Shown here piece by piece: positions 46,979 through 58,272 of a stretch of 64,000 nucleotides of DNA. Source of the DNA: Acytostelium subglobosum LB1. Taxonomy: Eukaryota > Evosea > Eumycetozoa > Acytosteliales > Acytosteliaceae. The notes under the pieces are model-generated. The model searched no databases, was not told the origin of the DNA, and saw nothing but the letters and a program-made list of their open reading frames with translations. Location: NCBI RefSeq assembly GCF_000787575.1, contig NW_012236498.1:130325-194324 (forward strand), read 5' to 3'. Every line of letters begins with the position of its first letter. The first letter of the stretch is position 1. The position numbers were made by a program, and so were the translations under genes.

Positions 46979-48362
46979 TGATCATTCAAGTATGTCTGTA
47001 TGTATGTGTGATTGATTGATCGATGGTTGCTGTCGTTCACTACTGCTACTTCCTATGATGTAGATTGATATTGATATTGGTGAAGTTATGCATCTCATCT
47101 CATTATTGTTGTATTTGTGCGTTGGTCTTGAGTGATGACAGTAACATTTGTAAGCAACACGGATCAAAATGCCAAGAAGTGGATCAAACAGGCATTTTCA
47201 TTCAAAAACATTCACTTGAGACATGATTACTGTACGAGTTAGTCATCCTCTCACTTATTTGATTGATTGATCATTCTTATACACAACAACTTAATAATAT
47301 TATCAATACATTTTCAACTACAATAAATATATATATAAAGGTTTTAGGTTATAATTCTGGATTCTTATTCATTCAATCAAATGAACCAAACAATCAATCA
47401 ATCAATCAAATCACCTGGTCATCTTCTATAATGAATTCTACCTTCCATATTTATATTCATACTCATATATATCGCACCTGTTCATTCTTTTAAGAGTCTA
47501 CAACTCAATTCACCATTGTTCATATTTGAATCAAAAGAGATAAGGACAACAAATCTTACCATCTGTTCAGAATGAGAAAAGGTTTAGAGGTTATCGATTA
47601 CCAAAAGTGATCACCTCACCTCTGACTGCCAAACACGGTAACAACACCAGGTCCTTCAGTTAAGGACCATAGTACTTATTTTTTTTTTGGGATACCCCTC
47701 ATACTAAAAAAGGAGGCCCTCTGCTATGGAGGTCCAATGAAAATGAAGCCGTGTTACTCACCACAAGTGTTACTGACAATGTCTGGCATTGATTCATCTT
47801 GATAGGTATTATAATTAATTTTTTACAAGGAACATATTATCTGATCGGAAGACTCCATCCTCCATTGATGTAGCCAATATTAAATAAATTAAATAAATTT
47901 ATTCAAACTTGCCAATCAGTAGTCATACTTAGACTGACACGGAGACCTCAGTTAGTATTTATCATGTATCCTATTAAATTTGCGATCGCCCTGCGTGTTT
48001 GTTTGTTCAAACAGTACCTAACTTCACCAAGAGAATCATTTTTAAAACCACCAAACACTGGTGACAGGGATAGATACTAGAATTAATTCGAATATACATC
48101 ACATAATATCTCTGGGTACATTGTTTAATTATATCTTTGAAGTGAGTTTGTCAATCAATTATCATATAGTTGTCTATTTTGCCAACTGGACTAACATTCA
48201 AATATCATTCAATCATTCATTCATTCATTATTCACCATCAAATATCAATCATTCAATCTATCAACTTTATCGATCATCTTATGTATTAATTTAAAAGTGA
48301 ATAGCGCTGGAGGTCAGGCCAACGATAGTCTAAACAGCGATGTTGGCCAAATTCCCATCGCA
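46979..48362. other. Largest unexplained gene-poor block (about 1.4 kb)
   Basis: No coding region was found. Part of it (47520-48060) looks different from normal local intergenic DNA: it lacks the usual TGAT repeats and has a run of nine T at 47682-47690. A perfect 6-bp hairpin (GTCCTT/AAGGAC, 47651-47667) is also present. At the right end, 48297-48362 stays open in the frame of the B-box gene. Confidence 0.45.
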
Positions 48363-50059
48363 ATGTGCGAGAGGCACCATCGCAGTCTTGAGGTACTTTG
48401 TATAACGTGCAATAAATTAGAGTGCCCAAACTGTGCTGTACAGTCACATAGCAAGGTTCCTCATCTGTTGGAGGACATATTCACATTGGCCAAAATGAAC
48501 GCTGCGAGCGTGGACGACCTTAGCTACTTCCCTCGACATGCAGCGGAACTGATACACCAGGACGAGGTCCACCGACATCTACTTGAGTCATTGTCCAAAC
48601 AGAACAAGGACATCACCAGTTTCTTTGGTGAATTGCACATCTACCTTCAGGTGGAGGAGCACAAGGTTAAGAAACCTTTCACAGAGGCAGTTGTGCGATG
48701 CCATGAAACACTCATATCAATCCGTAATGAATTGGTGTCGATAAAGGAGTTCCTCCAATCAGCCATGGAGATCAGCGTAATGGAGCCCTTATCCCAACTA
48801 CAGCAACAACAACTACAACAACAGAACTCCCCTGGAAATGGAGAGGATATTGATTCCTTTGAGGCTCTTCCAGGTTCATTATTGGAGTCATTTAAAGGTG
48901 TCAACTTGTCCGAGGAAGCCGTCCTTCAATTTGACGTGTCCACCACTCTCGCCAGGGTACAACAGCACATCGAGGAGGTACGGTTCAAAGAGCCCAAGCA
49001 CCAGATCAACAAGCTGAACGTCCGAATCAACGACGAGAGAACAAAGGAAATCAAACAAATGATATCCCAATTGTTTGAACTCTCCCAGGCCGAGAGTGAC
49101 ATAGCCCAAACTACCAAGAGCCAACTTTCCATCTTCTCGACCGGCCAGAGCGGGTCCTTCATGTTTGATGTGGAGACTGGCAAGTGGAGTTCCTTGAGTG
49201 AGGACCGAGAGAAGCGCTCCTACATGGTCAACTCAGTCATTCACGCCCGTGGCTACGTCTATGTGTTTGGAGGTGACACCAAGCTCAACACATACAGTCG
49301 GTTTTCAGTGAAACACCAGCGTTGGGACCTCCTAGGGACCATAATCAATGAGGAGGTATGTATTGGTCGCCAGACAATTAATTTAATGTATACAGATACT
49401 AACTCGTACTGTAATCCTCACTTACAAACTTTAAAACAAAAAAGGGCGGCAGCGGCATTTCAGTGTGCTACGATGGAGTTAGGTTCGCCTATTTGATTGG
49501 AGGTCAAATGAATGGACTCCTCACGCGTATCGACCAGATGGATCTCGAGACCCACGAGTTTGCTCGTCTTGGAAACCTTCCAGTGCCCATCCGCTTCGCC
49601 TACAGTTTCTACCACGACCGGATACTCTACGTGGTTGGCGGAATGGGCAACCGAGTGGACGATGGTGACCAACATTCCATCTTCAAGTTCGACCCTGTCT
49701 CTCGCTCAACTACCTTCCTCCTTGATGGAACATTCGAGTTTAACCACGAACTGGTGTCCTGTTGCTTTGACGGCCGCGAGTTCCTCTACCTGTTGGATGT
49801 TGAATCCAACTTCTTTCGCTTCTCGATCCAGACCAAGGCCCGGACTGTTCTGCCTCGCCCAACACTCAAGAACAATCCACAGCGCAAGTACAAGTGCCAG
49901 ATGCTCATGCTCAAGAGCAAACTCATCTACTTTATCGGTGGCCGCGAACACAACAACTTCACCTTCAACATTGATCTCAATCAATGGCTGCCCTTGGGCG
50001 ACAACGACAATGTGGACCGACGATGGTGTGGTCTTACCACGGTTATCAAGACTGGATAA
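48363..50059 (+). CDS. B-box zinc finger protein with kelch-like repeats
   Basis: The protein is at least 535 residues from two exons, 48363-49355 and 49445-50059. A B-box finger opens the protein (CERHHRSLEVLCITCNKLEC, then CAVQSHSKVPH). Residues ~50-235 are a long helical region with coiled-coil features and a Gln patch. The C-terminal half has kelch-like blades (ARGYVYVFGGDTKLNTYSRF, RFAYLIGGQMNGLLTR, DRILYVVGGMGNRVDDGD, SKLIYFIGGREHNNF). The layout is TRIM-like without a RING and is found in dictyostelid multigene families. The ATG at 48363 is the first in frame. However, the frame is open and protein-like from 48297 (AGGQANDSLNSDVGQIPI), so a short first exon may have been missed. Confidence 0.8.
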
Positions 50060-50439
50060 CTCTGGTATATATAAAGGACACAGCACTCTGCCAACTCAAA
50101 CCTTTTACATTGGTGCGCCAAGGTCGGACTGATGCTACCGGCCCATAGTTGTTACCAAAGGTAACCATCTTATTTATATTATTATGGTAACATTGTTACT
50201 CCAGTTGTCACAATTACCCTATGGGAATAGTCACAATTGTCATCCAGATGGTCGTCTAGTTATGGACAGGCATTCCAGTAGTTGTCAATCAATCAATCAA
50301 TCAATTCGCATCACCAACTCATTCATTGGAAGTATTGCCAATCAATTCAATTACGATAAACAATATACATCTTATAATTGATTGTTAACATTTATTGAAA
50401 CACTGTCCATTCATCGCTCATTAGGCGCACTTAAGCACC
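50060..50439. other. Gap between convergent B-box and thyX genes
   Basis: This is 380 nt without a coding signal. It contains a (TCAA)n tract near 50287-50304 and AT-rich 3' flanks. Confidence 0.5.
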
Positions 50440-51582
50440 TTAGGCATGTGGCTTGGTCTCTTGCTGTTGCTGCTGAGCTGGCTGCTCTCCCTCCTTGACG
50501 GGAGCTGGCAGGCCAAGCATTGTCCTCTTGGACTCCCACTCCTCAGTCTCACGCTTGTTGCTAGTGTTGAGTGGCTTGCCAGTGCGGATGGCCTCAATCT
50601 CCAGACGGGTCAGACGGACCGACTCGAAGGAGTAGTCGAGGAAGGCCTCACAGGCGATGGGGACGATTGGGCGTATCAGAGCAAAGATGGTGTTGGCATA
50701 GTCTCTGATCTCCTTCTGTGAGTGAGAGTCCATGCGCAGTCTGAGGAAGTGGAACAGGTTGTGGAGGTCAATCTTCCAGTACCACTCAGTGTACACGCTG
50801 ACAGGCAGGCCAATGCGACCGAGCTCACGTGACACTCCCTTCTCGAGCAGTCCAGAGTAGGTCTTGTATGATGCCTCACATTGGTCAAGGTAGTCCAAGA
50901 ACTATATCATGTATACAAGATGGATGTTGTGTGTTAGTATCACATGTATGTGTGCGAGTGAGTGTGAGTGAATGACAGTTACATACCTCTTGGGCGGTCT
51001 TGGTGTCGATTGGCTCCTCACCACCCTGGCGGTTGGTGGTCGACTGCTTTCTCACGTCCTCAGCCGATGGATGATAGAACTTGTCGGGCATAACAGAGTA
51101 ACGGGCACTGTACTCGTTGACGCTGGCGGTCCTGTGTCTGATCCACTGACGAGCAATGAAGACTGGCATGACACAGTGGAACTTGAACTCAATCATCTCG
51201 AATGGCGAGGTGTGTTGATGTCTGAACAAGTATCTGATCAGTCCCTTGTCCTCACTGACCTTCTTAGTGCCAGCGCCATAAGACACACGGGCAGCCTGGA
51301 CGATAGCAAAGTCGGCAGTCTGTCCCTCTGGTGCCAGTCTTGGCATAGCATCAACCAGAGCAACTCTATATATGTTTGTTTGATTGATTGAATGAGATAC
51401 ACCAAACAATGTTTGTTAGTGAGATGTTATAACATCACCAACATGTTGTTGTTGTTATCAACTCACTTGCCATGGTCGTGAACTGGTACCTCCCAACGGT
51501 GGCTACCCTTCATGACATCATAGTATGTTGTCTCTGCAGGTACTTGTGTAATCTGAATGCTATCAATCTCGTTCATGTCCAT
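50440..51582 (-). CDS. thyA: Flavin-dependent thymidylate synthase ThyX
   Basis: The protein is 318 residues from three exons: 51582-51467 (GTGAGT donor), 51365-50987 and 50901-50440. The phases fit. ThyX makes dTMP from dUMP using FAD, NADPH and methylene-tetrahydrofolate. The family motif RHR-x7-R appears as [13 protein letters not shown] near residue 115, with the neighbouring [19 protein letters not shown]. The second half has [17 protein letters not shown], which supplies flavin and folate contacts. The first such enzyme was found as a thymidine-complementing gene in D. discoideum. Most eukaryotes use the unrelated ThyA instead, so the family points to ancient transfer from bacteria. The C-terminal Gln/Pro tail is an amoeba addition. 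The gene is divergent with cyclin L, 307 nt apart. Confidence 0.95.
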
Positions 51583-51889
51583 CTTTTAGATGTTTATTAT
51601 TATTGTTGTTTATAATATATATATATCTTATATGTTTGAATGTTGTTATATAACTAACCTAAAGTGTTGGGCACATGTGATAGTTATGCTTGAGTTGTTG
51701 ACAACAACGACTACTTCTACGAAATAATTCAAATTTGGCGCGCTTATACCTAAGAGCCGTGATTGAATGATTTGGTGTGATCAATCCGATTGGAGAATGA
51801 TAAGTGTGTGTGAATGATGGTTTCACGGTCGGGCGCCTCAACATGATCATCACTCGCTCAATCTAATAACTGTGACATACACTTAACTT
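51583..51889. other. Shared divergent promoter of thyX and cyclin L
   Basis: This is 307 nt between two start codons facing away from each other. It holds an E2F-type site (listed separately), a TATATATA stretch at 51618-51628, and a second GC-rich string gggcgcc near 51832. Confidence 0.6.
51734..51743 (+). promoter_or_regulatory. E2F-type binding site TTTGGCGCGC
   Basis: The string TTTGGCGCGC matches the E2F/DP consensus TTTSSCGC. It lies about 150 nt upstream of both the thyX and the cyclin L start codons. Dictyostelids have E2F, DP and an Rb homologue, and S-phase genes such as thymidylate synthase are classic E2F targets. No protein-binding data are available here. Confidence 0.55.
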
Positions 51890-52920
51890 ATGGTATCCAG
51901 TACAACAACCAACCTATTGTTTACCAGAGAGGATATTGATAACTCACCATCAAGGAGAGATGGCATCGATATCGAAGTCGAAGATACACAAAGGCGCTAC
52001 GGTGTAGAGATCATTCAAGAGGCTGGGCTACTACTGAGGCTGTATGTGTATTAATACATCAATGCTGATCACACTCATACTCATACCCTTAATACATCAT
52101 ACTTCATCATCAGGCCTCAAGTATCGATCGTCACTTCTCAAATCATCTTTCATCGATTCTATTGTCGACAATCATTCAAGACTTTTGATGTCAAGGTATG
52201 TGTGCACTTCATAATGATCACTCATTCAATCACTCACTCAATCAATCAAGAATATATGCATGGGAGTTGTATTTGTTGCCGCAAAGTATACAGAGTCGCT
52301 GGGTGGCAGACGTCTACGTGATGTAGTCAATGTGTTCAATTATATATTTCAAAAGAGTGAAGGTACAAAGGCAGAGTCATTGGATACACGCGAGGTGTTA
52401 TACTGGCGCATGAAGGCTGATGTCGTTGACGCCGAACTGATCATTCTGAAGGAGTTTGGATTCCTGCTGACAGTGGAGCCACCTCACAAGTTCATCCTAA
52501 ACTACATGAAGCTGCTGGAGAAGAGCAATGAGTTGGCACAGATGGCGTGGAACTACTTGAACGACAGCATGCGCACCACACTCTCCATCCAATACAAGCC
52601 AGAGTCAATATCCGCCGCTGCCATCTTCATGGCGTCCCGAGTGCTCCGTGTTCGCCTGCCCGAGGAACCCTACCCCTGGTGGGAGATCTTTGACACAACA
52701 AAAGAGGGTAAGTCTGTCTCATCATCCATCATTGACAATGGCACTAACAAACATGACATCATCATCATCATCATCGTCCGGATGTGTAGAAATCGAAGCC
52801 ATCACAAGTGAGATATCCAATCTTTATACAAAACCAAAGCCATTCTACATTGACTTGCAGAAGTTGTATGGAGCAATTGACAACAACAACAACAATGCCA
52901 ATGTCATTGTCCAACATTAG
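51890..52920 (+). CDS. Cyclin L-type transcription/splicing cyclin
   Basis: The protein is 273 residues from four exons: 51890-52041, 52114-52195, 52251-52707 and 52790-52920. The phases fit. Cyclin L binds CDK11-type kinases and couples transcription with splicing. The N-terminal cyclin box reads LLLRLPQVSIVTSQIIFHRF, then YCRQSFKTFDVKNICMGVVF and AAKYTESLGGRRLRDVVNVF. The second cyclin fold has LILKEFGFLLTVEPPHKFI and SISAAAIFMASRVLRVRLPE. Animal cyclin L carries a long Arg/Ser-rich tail, which is absent here; this version ends with a short Asn run. Cyclin K or T are alternatives, but the NICMGVVFVAAK and PPHKFI blocks favour L. Confidence 0.85.
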
Positions 52921-53689
52921 TTGTGATAATCTGGGAACTTGACGACCTTCATTCTTCCCCATTTCACAATTGTTGGTCCTGACGATTGATTGCCCACCCG
53001 ACCATAATGTAATGTACATAAATTAACCAATTTATCTAGATTGATTGATTGAATGATCATCTTAGCTCGCTTCGATGTATCTTCTCGAAGATGATAAGAT
53101 GGTAGACGTCTGACCATTGACGTGTGTTTGAAAAGTTGTTGGAAGTTGCTTGTTGACAGCCCAGAGAGTGTGTTAATGGTCTAAGATGGTTAGGTCGAGA
53201 ATGTGTGTATGAGCTAATGTCATTGATGGGGGGGACAGGACCTGAAGCTTCCGGATTGTTTGAATGAAGTGGTCCACACACTTTGTATTTTTCTTCATTT
53301 TTGGTGATTTTTTTTGATTTTACCCTGATGTTTGTATGTGTGACTGATCAAATCAAGTCATTTTGGAGTTGTTGTGTGTGTATGATGCTTTGCACCTGTC
53401 CAGTTTCCCAATCATCGCAAAGCCAGCCAATAAAAGGGCGAGAGAGACCGACCATAGAATACCTCACTAAACAGACTACATTGACATCTCTCATACATTG
53501 ATTCATTGGTCCATTCATTATATTCATTCGCTCAGACATAGACATCAGTTACACAAACAAGACAGCCCAACCTTTGTGTTTGTTTCAATCTTTCTGACTT
53601 TACTTCTTTGCGAAACGTTAATCTTCATCATAATCATAAACATTTATAAATTTGATACATACGGATATTATTATTAATATTAGTATATA
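52921..53689. other. Intergenic region upstream of the MFSD1 gene
   Basis: No coding signal was found in these 769 nt. There are a run of seven G at 53227-53233, T-rich strings near 53285-53325, and AT-rich promoter-like DNA before 53690. Confidence 0.5.
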
Positions 53690-55314
53690 ATGTCAATACG
53701 AGATTGCTTAAATATTGACAGGAAGGAATTGAACGAGTATGCCTTTCGCTACTTTGGTCTCCTCATGATTTGTATCATGACCTTTGGAAGTTATTATATC
53801 TATGTATGTGTTCATTCATACAATCAATCAACTCCATCATCAATCAATCAATCAACCAACTCACACATCTTTGATCGAATCGAATCATAATATAGGATAT
53901 TCCATCTGCATTGACTCAAGCAACAGTTGACGAATGGTACGGAATTAATAAGATTCAATTTGCACTGTTGTACTCTGTTTACAACTTCCCAAACACAGTC
54001 ATTGTGTTCTTTGGAGGTTTCTTCATTGACACCATCTTTGGTCTAAAGCTTGGCTCCCTGCTATTCTGTACATTGGTCTTGGCTGGTCAGGTCATCTTCT
54101 CTTTCTCTGCCAGCTACAAGCTCTTCTGGATGGCCTTGTTAGGTCGTACTATCTTTGGGTATGTGTGCATTGATTGATCCATTGATCCATTGATTGGAGA
54201 GGCTCTAACATTCATTCGTTCACTTGATGTACAGTCTTGGAGGTGAGTCATTGTCTGTTGCTCAGTCAACATTCTGTGCCACTTGGTTCAATGGTCGCAG
54301 TGATTTGAACTTTGCATTCTCTGTTACACTTGGATTCTCTAGGATTGGCAGTGCTGTCAACTTCCAGGTGACAGATCACCTTAGTACCCGTTACGGTGTG
54401 CCAACTGCTGTCTGGTTCGGTGCAATCTGCTGTGCTATTTCCTTTGCCGGAACCATTGTGCTCTGTTTCGCCGAGATGGCCAGAGCAAAGAGAGACCCCA
54501 AGGTTGTCGTCAAAAACGACCCGGTCTCCATCAAGGATGTCACCAAGTTCCCAAGAACTGTCTGGATTATCTTTGCCGTCGTAGTCTTCTTCTACGTTCC
54601 ACTCTTTGTCTATGTCTCTATCGCACCGTAAGTGGTTAGCCCCAGCGACACCATCACCTCACTCACTCACTCACTCCAATCAATCAATCAAATAGTACCT
54701 TCCTCCAGACCAGGTTCAATGTCAGCAAGGGTGTTGCCGATACTTTGACAAGTATCCCATACTACACTGCAGCTCCATCACCAGTGATTGGTTTCTTGAT
54801 CGATCGTTTCGGTCGCAACCTGACTTGGATGACTGGCTCTATGATCTTGATGGTTACTGCTCACACAATCCTCGGTTTCACAATGGTCAGCCCATACGTC
54901 GGCATGATCATGATGGGCTTCAGCTATGCCATCATGGCCGCCTCCCTCTGGCCAACCATTCCCGTACTGATCCCAGGCATTCGTCTGGGCACTGCCTACG
55001 GACTTGCCTTTGCCTTCCAGAACGCCGCCGTCGCTCTGTCTGGTCTGGCCGTCAATGCCATCCTCCAAAAGACAAACAACTACCACTACACTGAGGGATT
55101 CTTTATTGCATTCGCCGCCGTCGGTCTGGCCCTGGTCATCCTCATGGTCTTTATCGACTTAAAGGAGCAGAAGCTGAACATCCCGGCCGCTGCAATGAAG
55201 GAGCACATCAGAATATTGAACAAGAAGACTGATTTGTTGGAGGATAGCTCAATCAACGAGAGGTCACCACTGGTCGATCAACAGGACGTCGATGAGGATG
55301 TGGACTCCAATTAG
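53690..55314 (+). CDS. MFSD1-type lysosomal major facilitator transporter
   Basis: The protein is 462 residues from four exons: 53690-53803, 53896-54158, 54235-54627 and 54696-55314. All phases fit. About 12 hydrophobic helices are visible. MFSD1-like blocks are NKIQFALLYSVYNFPNTV, GGFFIDTIFGLKLGS, LGGESLSVAQSTFCATWFNG, and TRFNVSKGVADTLTSIPYY followed by APSPVIGFLIDRFGRN. MFSD1 exports dipeptides from lysosomes and needs the partner GLMP in animals. The GESLSV block in helix 4 is typical of the family. The C-terminal tail has DLLED and SPLVD, which could act as acidic-dileucine sorting signals, and ends in an acidic stretch. Confidence 0.87.
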
Positions 55315-55406
55315 ACATCTCGATCACACTCCTCCTCCTCTCCAATCCCAACAACACTCAATCTCTCAATCAATCAATCAATTAAATGAATGATATTTAT
55401 TCAAAC

Positions 55407-57045
55407 CTATTTGTTCCAATCAACAGGCGATATGAACGTGTACTCATGGTGAGAGAAGAAGAGAAGTGTCCATCCTCCAAAGATGTTATGTCGAACGTGA
55501 TATCCTGACAAGAGATGTGAACGGAAGTTGCGGATGCTAAACGCTCGTTTGGCAGCCATCAATGAGCTAATCGTCTTGTTTTGTTTCATTACTTGTATGC
55601 ACTCTCTCAAGTCCTGGGGCAGATGCTCAAGGTGTACCACGATATCTTGCACAGAGTCTGGCAGGACGATCTGCTCAGACATGTTGTCAAGTTTAACAGC
55701 CACACTCCGCAAGTTAGGCGGGAGCATCGGTAGACAATTCTCTGTGAACGTATCGCTTCGTCCCTCTATGTGACAGAGTGAAGGGTATTGGCCAAGTCGC
55801 TTGAACAAAGAGTTCAACATGCTGCAATCGAGCGACAGTGTCTCCAGTGTGATTGGAAGTTCTTTAAGTTCGCTCAACAACTTCTTGCTCTTGAGGCTGA
55901 GGTACTTTATCCCCTTCGGGATGTCTACAAGTGCCACACCGCAGTTGCCAATTCGCAGTTGCTCTAGTTGGCTGGGAAGTCTTAGCTGATTGCATCTTTC
56001 GTTTGCGGGGAGGCCAAAGATCAGAGACTTGAGCGTGGTTGGGAGGACATCCTCGGCGATTGTCTGATCATAGGTATCGCTAACATCCAAGTGCAGCAGG
56101 CCCTGTGGCAACGAACCATCTGCCAGCAATTTCTGATTGAAGTGGCTACCAAGTGAGAGATGAGTGAGGGTTGGCGGGAGCATCCCCGGACAGAGTCGCC
56201 TGTTGAACTCGCACTTGATGTTCAAGGTCTTGAGTCCGTGTGGCAGCAGACCAACAGTGAGGTTGTGGTCAAACGACAAGATGTCCAGTGTCGTGACACA
56301 GTTGGGCACGAAGCCAATATTCGGCGCAGGTGTGAAGCGTCCCACTGAGAGTGTGGTCAGAGATGGCAGTGCATGGATAGTCGAGTGCCACTCCATTGGG
56401 TTGATGTCGCTCAACAACGTGAAGTCTGTGATGGATGGTGGCAGCGGGAAGATCACCTCCATTGGGGTAGGGTCATCTCGGAAGATGGATAGCTTTGTCA
56501 GCGATGTTGGGAAGACACTTGGCAGCAGGCGCCTGTTATAGAAGCAGAACTTTAGATCAGTGATCGACGATGGGAGGCTGTCCTGTTCGAGGTCGTGATC
56601 AAAGAAGCTAGATATCTCTAAGTTGACAACAGACGATGGAATGACGCCGGGGGGCAGGGGATGGTTGATGTCGTACCAAAGAGTTGTCACACTGTTTGGG
56701 ATGGTGCCTGGGTCGATTGGTTGATGATTGTCGCCTTCCAACTCTAGGATCTTTGTATTGGGAGGAATGAACAGTTGCTTCTGATTCTGATCAAGCTTTG
56801 AGGTGACGAGTGATGGTCGTGGGGTGTCTATAGAGTCTCAGTCCGATTAATTAGTATGATGAGCATAGTTGATGGTGCTCAGCTGAGCTGCCATACATAC
56901 AGATGTCCTTGTCACTGGGTCCAAGCTCTTGCCACTTGATCCATGATCGTTTGGAAGTGAGAGCGAAAACCAATTTGTCTACTGGTGTACAGTAGCTCAA
57001 GATGTTCGCCAACAGCAGAGGCGAGAGTGAATCGAGAGTCGACAT
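55407..57045 (-). CDS. FNIP-repeat protein with F-box-like N-terminus
   Basis: The protein is 521 residues from two exons, 57045-56901 and 56827-55407. The N-terminal ~45 residues (LSPLLLANILSYCTPVDKLV) resemble an F-box. From ~80 to ~400 there are about a dozen FNIP-type units of 21-24 residues. Examples are PGVIPSSVVNLEIS, SLPSSITDLKFCFYN and LLPHGLKTLNIKCEFNRRL. FNIP repeats are leucine-rich-repeat relatives hugely expanded in dictyostelids. An F-box would link the protein to SCF ubiquitin ligases, with the repeats binding substrate. That role is inferred. The stop lies 92 nt from the convergent MFSD1 gene. Confidence 0.87.
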
Positions 57046-57235
57046 TCTTGATGATACAGATAGATTGATCTACTGAACCATGTCATTAATATTAGTTTTC
57101 GTTCGACACCTCCACGTAGCCTGGCCGCACAATTGGCTGCCACATTCCATCAATCAATTATAAATGAACTTAATGAATGAATGAATGATATTTATTCAAA
57201 CATAGCTATTGGTAATGTCTATTATATTATTGATA

Positions 57236-58088
57236 TCAATATTCATTGACAGGTTCCAGTGGCTCATTCTCATGTTCATCGTCAGAGTCGTCGCCATTGT
57301 CTAATATTGATGAGAGTTGATCCATGATCGATCCAGACTTTATATTTACATCGATGAAGTTGCTGTTGCTCGTGCCTACAGTATCCATATTATTATTATT
57401 ATTCTTTTTCTTATTCTTGTTCTTTGATTGTGATGATAATGGTGACGACGTTGATGATGTTGCTGTTGTTGATGATGATGTTGGTATGACCATATTATCC
57501 TCTGTTAGATTCTCCTTTTTCTCCAATATACCTAAAGCCAAGTTCTAATAGGCGACCGATTGATTGATTTGATTGATTCAAAGAGTTAGTCTTGTCCCGT
57601 CTTTGTCGACTCTCCACTGCCTTCCTCTTTGACCTGAACATACCATTTCAATATACTCCTGGCCTTCCTTTACATTCTCTATATTTACATCAGCTTGTTG
57701 CTCCTTTATCTGTTTCTCCAACTGTTCATTAGCCTCCTTCATCTTTGGAAGGAAGTCCTTTACTCTATCAAATACTTTATGTACATGTATGTTAGCTATG
57801 ATTGATTGATTGATGATTGAATGAATGTACGTTGATGGGTATTGTATACATACTTGAGCTTGGAGGCAGTTTACCTATGTTTGGCTTCTTTGGGGGTTCA
57901 TTAGATTGTGTCCTTCCCATTGTTGTTGTTGTAGTTGTTGCAGTTGATGTAGTTGGTCTTGTGTTTGATTTCCCTGATGATGAACCTCCACCTGAAGACA
58001 ACCTAAGGTCTAGCGATGCTGGAAAGTCACCTGTTGTATTCATTGACTCCAGATGCATCAAGTCTTTATTAGCTTCTCTACTCGTCAT
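57236..58088 (-). CDS. nopchap1: NOPCHAP1-like box C/D snoRNP assembly chaperone
   Basis: The protein is 231 residues from three exons: 58088-57854, 57795-57644 and 57544-57236. The phases fit. NOPCHAP1 (human C12orf45) bridges NOP58 to the R2TP/RUVBL complex during box C/D snoRNP assembly. The diagnostic part is the core around exon 2, KVFDRVKDFLPKMKEANEQL, then ADVNIENVKEGQEYIEMNLA and LGILEKKE. The N-terminus (DFPASLDLRLSSGGG) and the acidic C-terminus (GDDSDDEHENEPLEP) flank Thr/Ser and Asn/Lys-rich fillers. Human NOPCHAP1 is shorter; the extra length is low complexity. Confidence 0.8.
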
Positions 58089-58272
58089 TCTTTATTATGT
58101 ATGTATATATTATTATGTTTTTGTTTAGTAATAAGATTAACTCAAATACAAAGTGTCGTCTTTGAAAAGAAGACCAAAACTCGTCTCAATTTCAATCAAA
58201 ACTGCAAAAAACGAGTCATTTTGACAAAACGACAAACAATGTAATGAAATAAAGTTGGACACTTCGAAGAGT

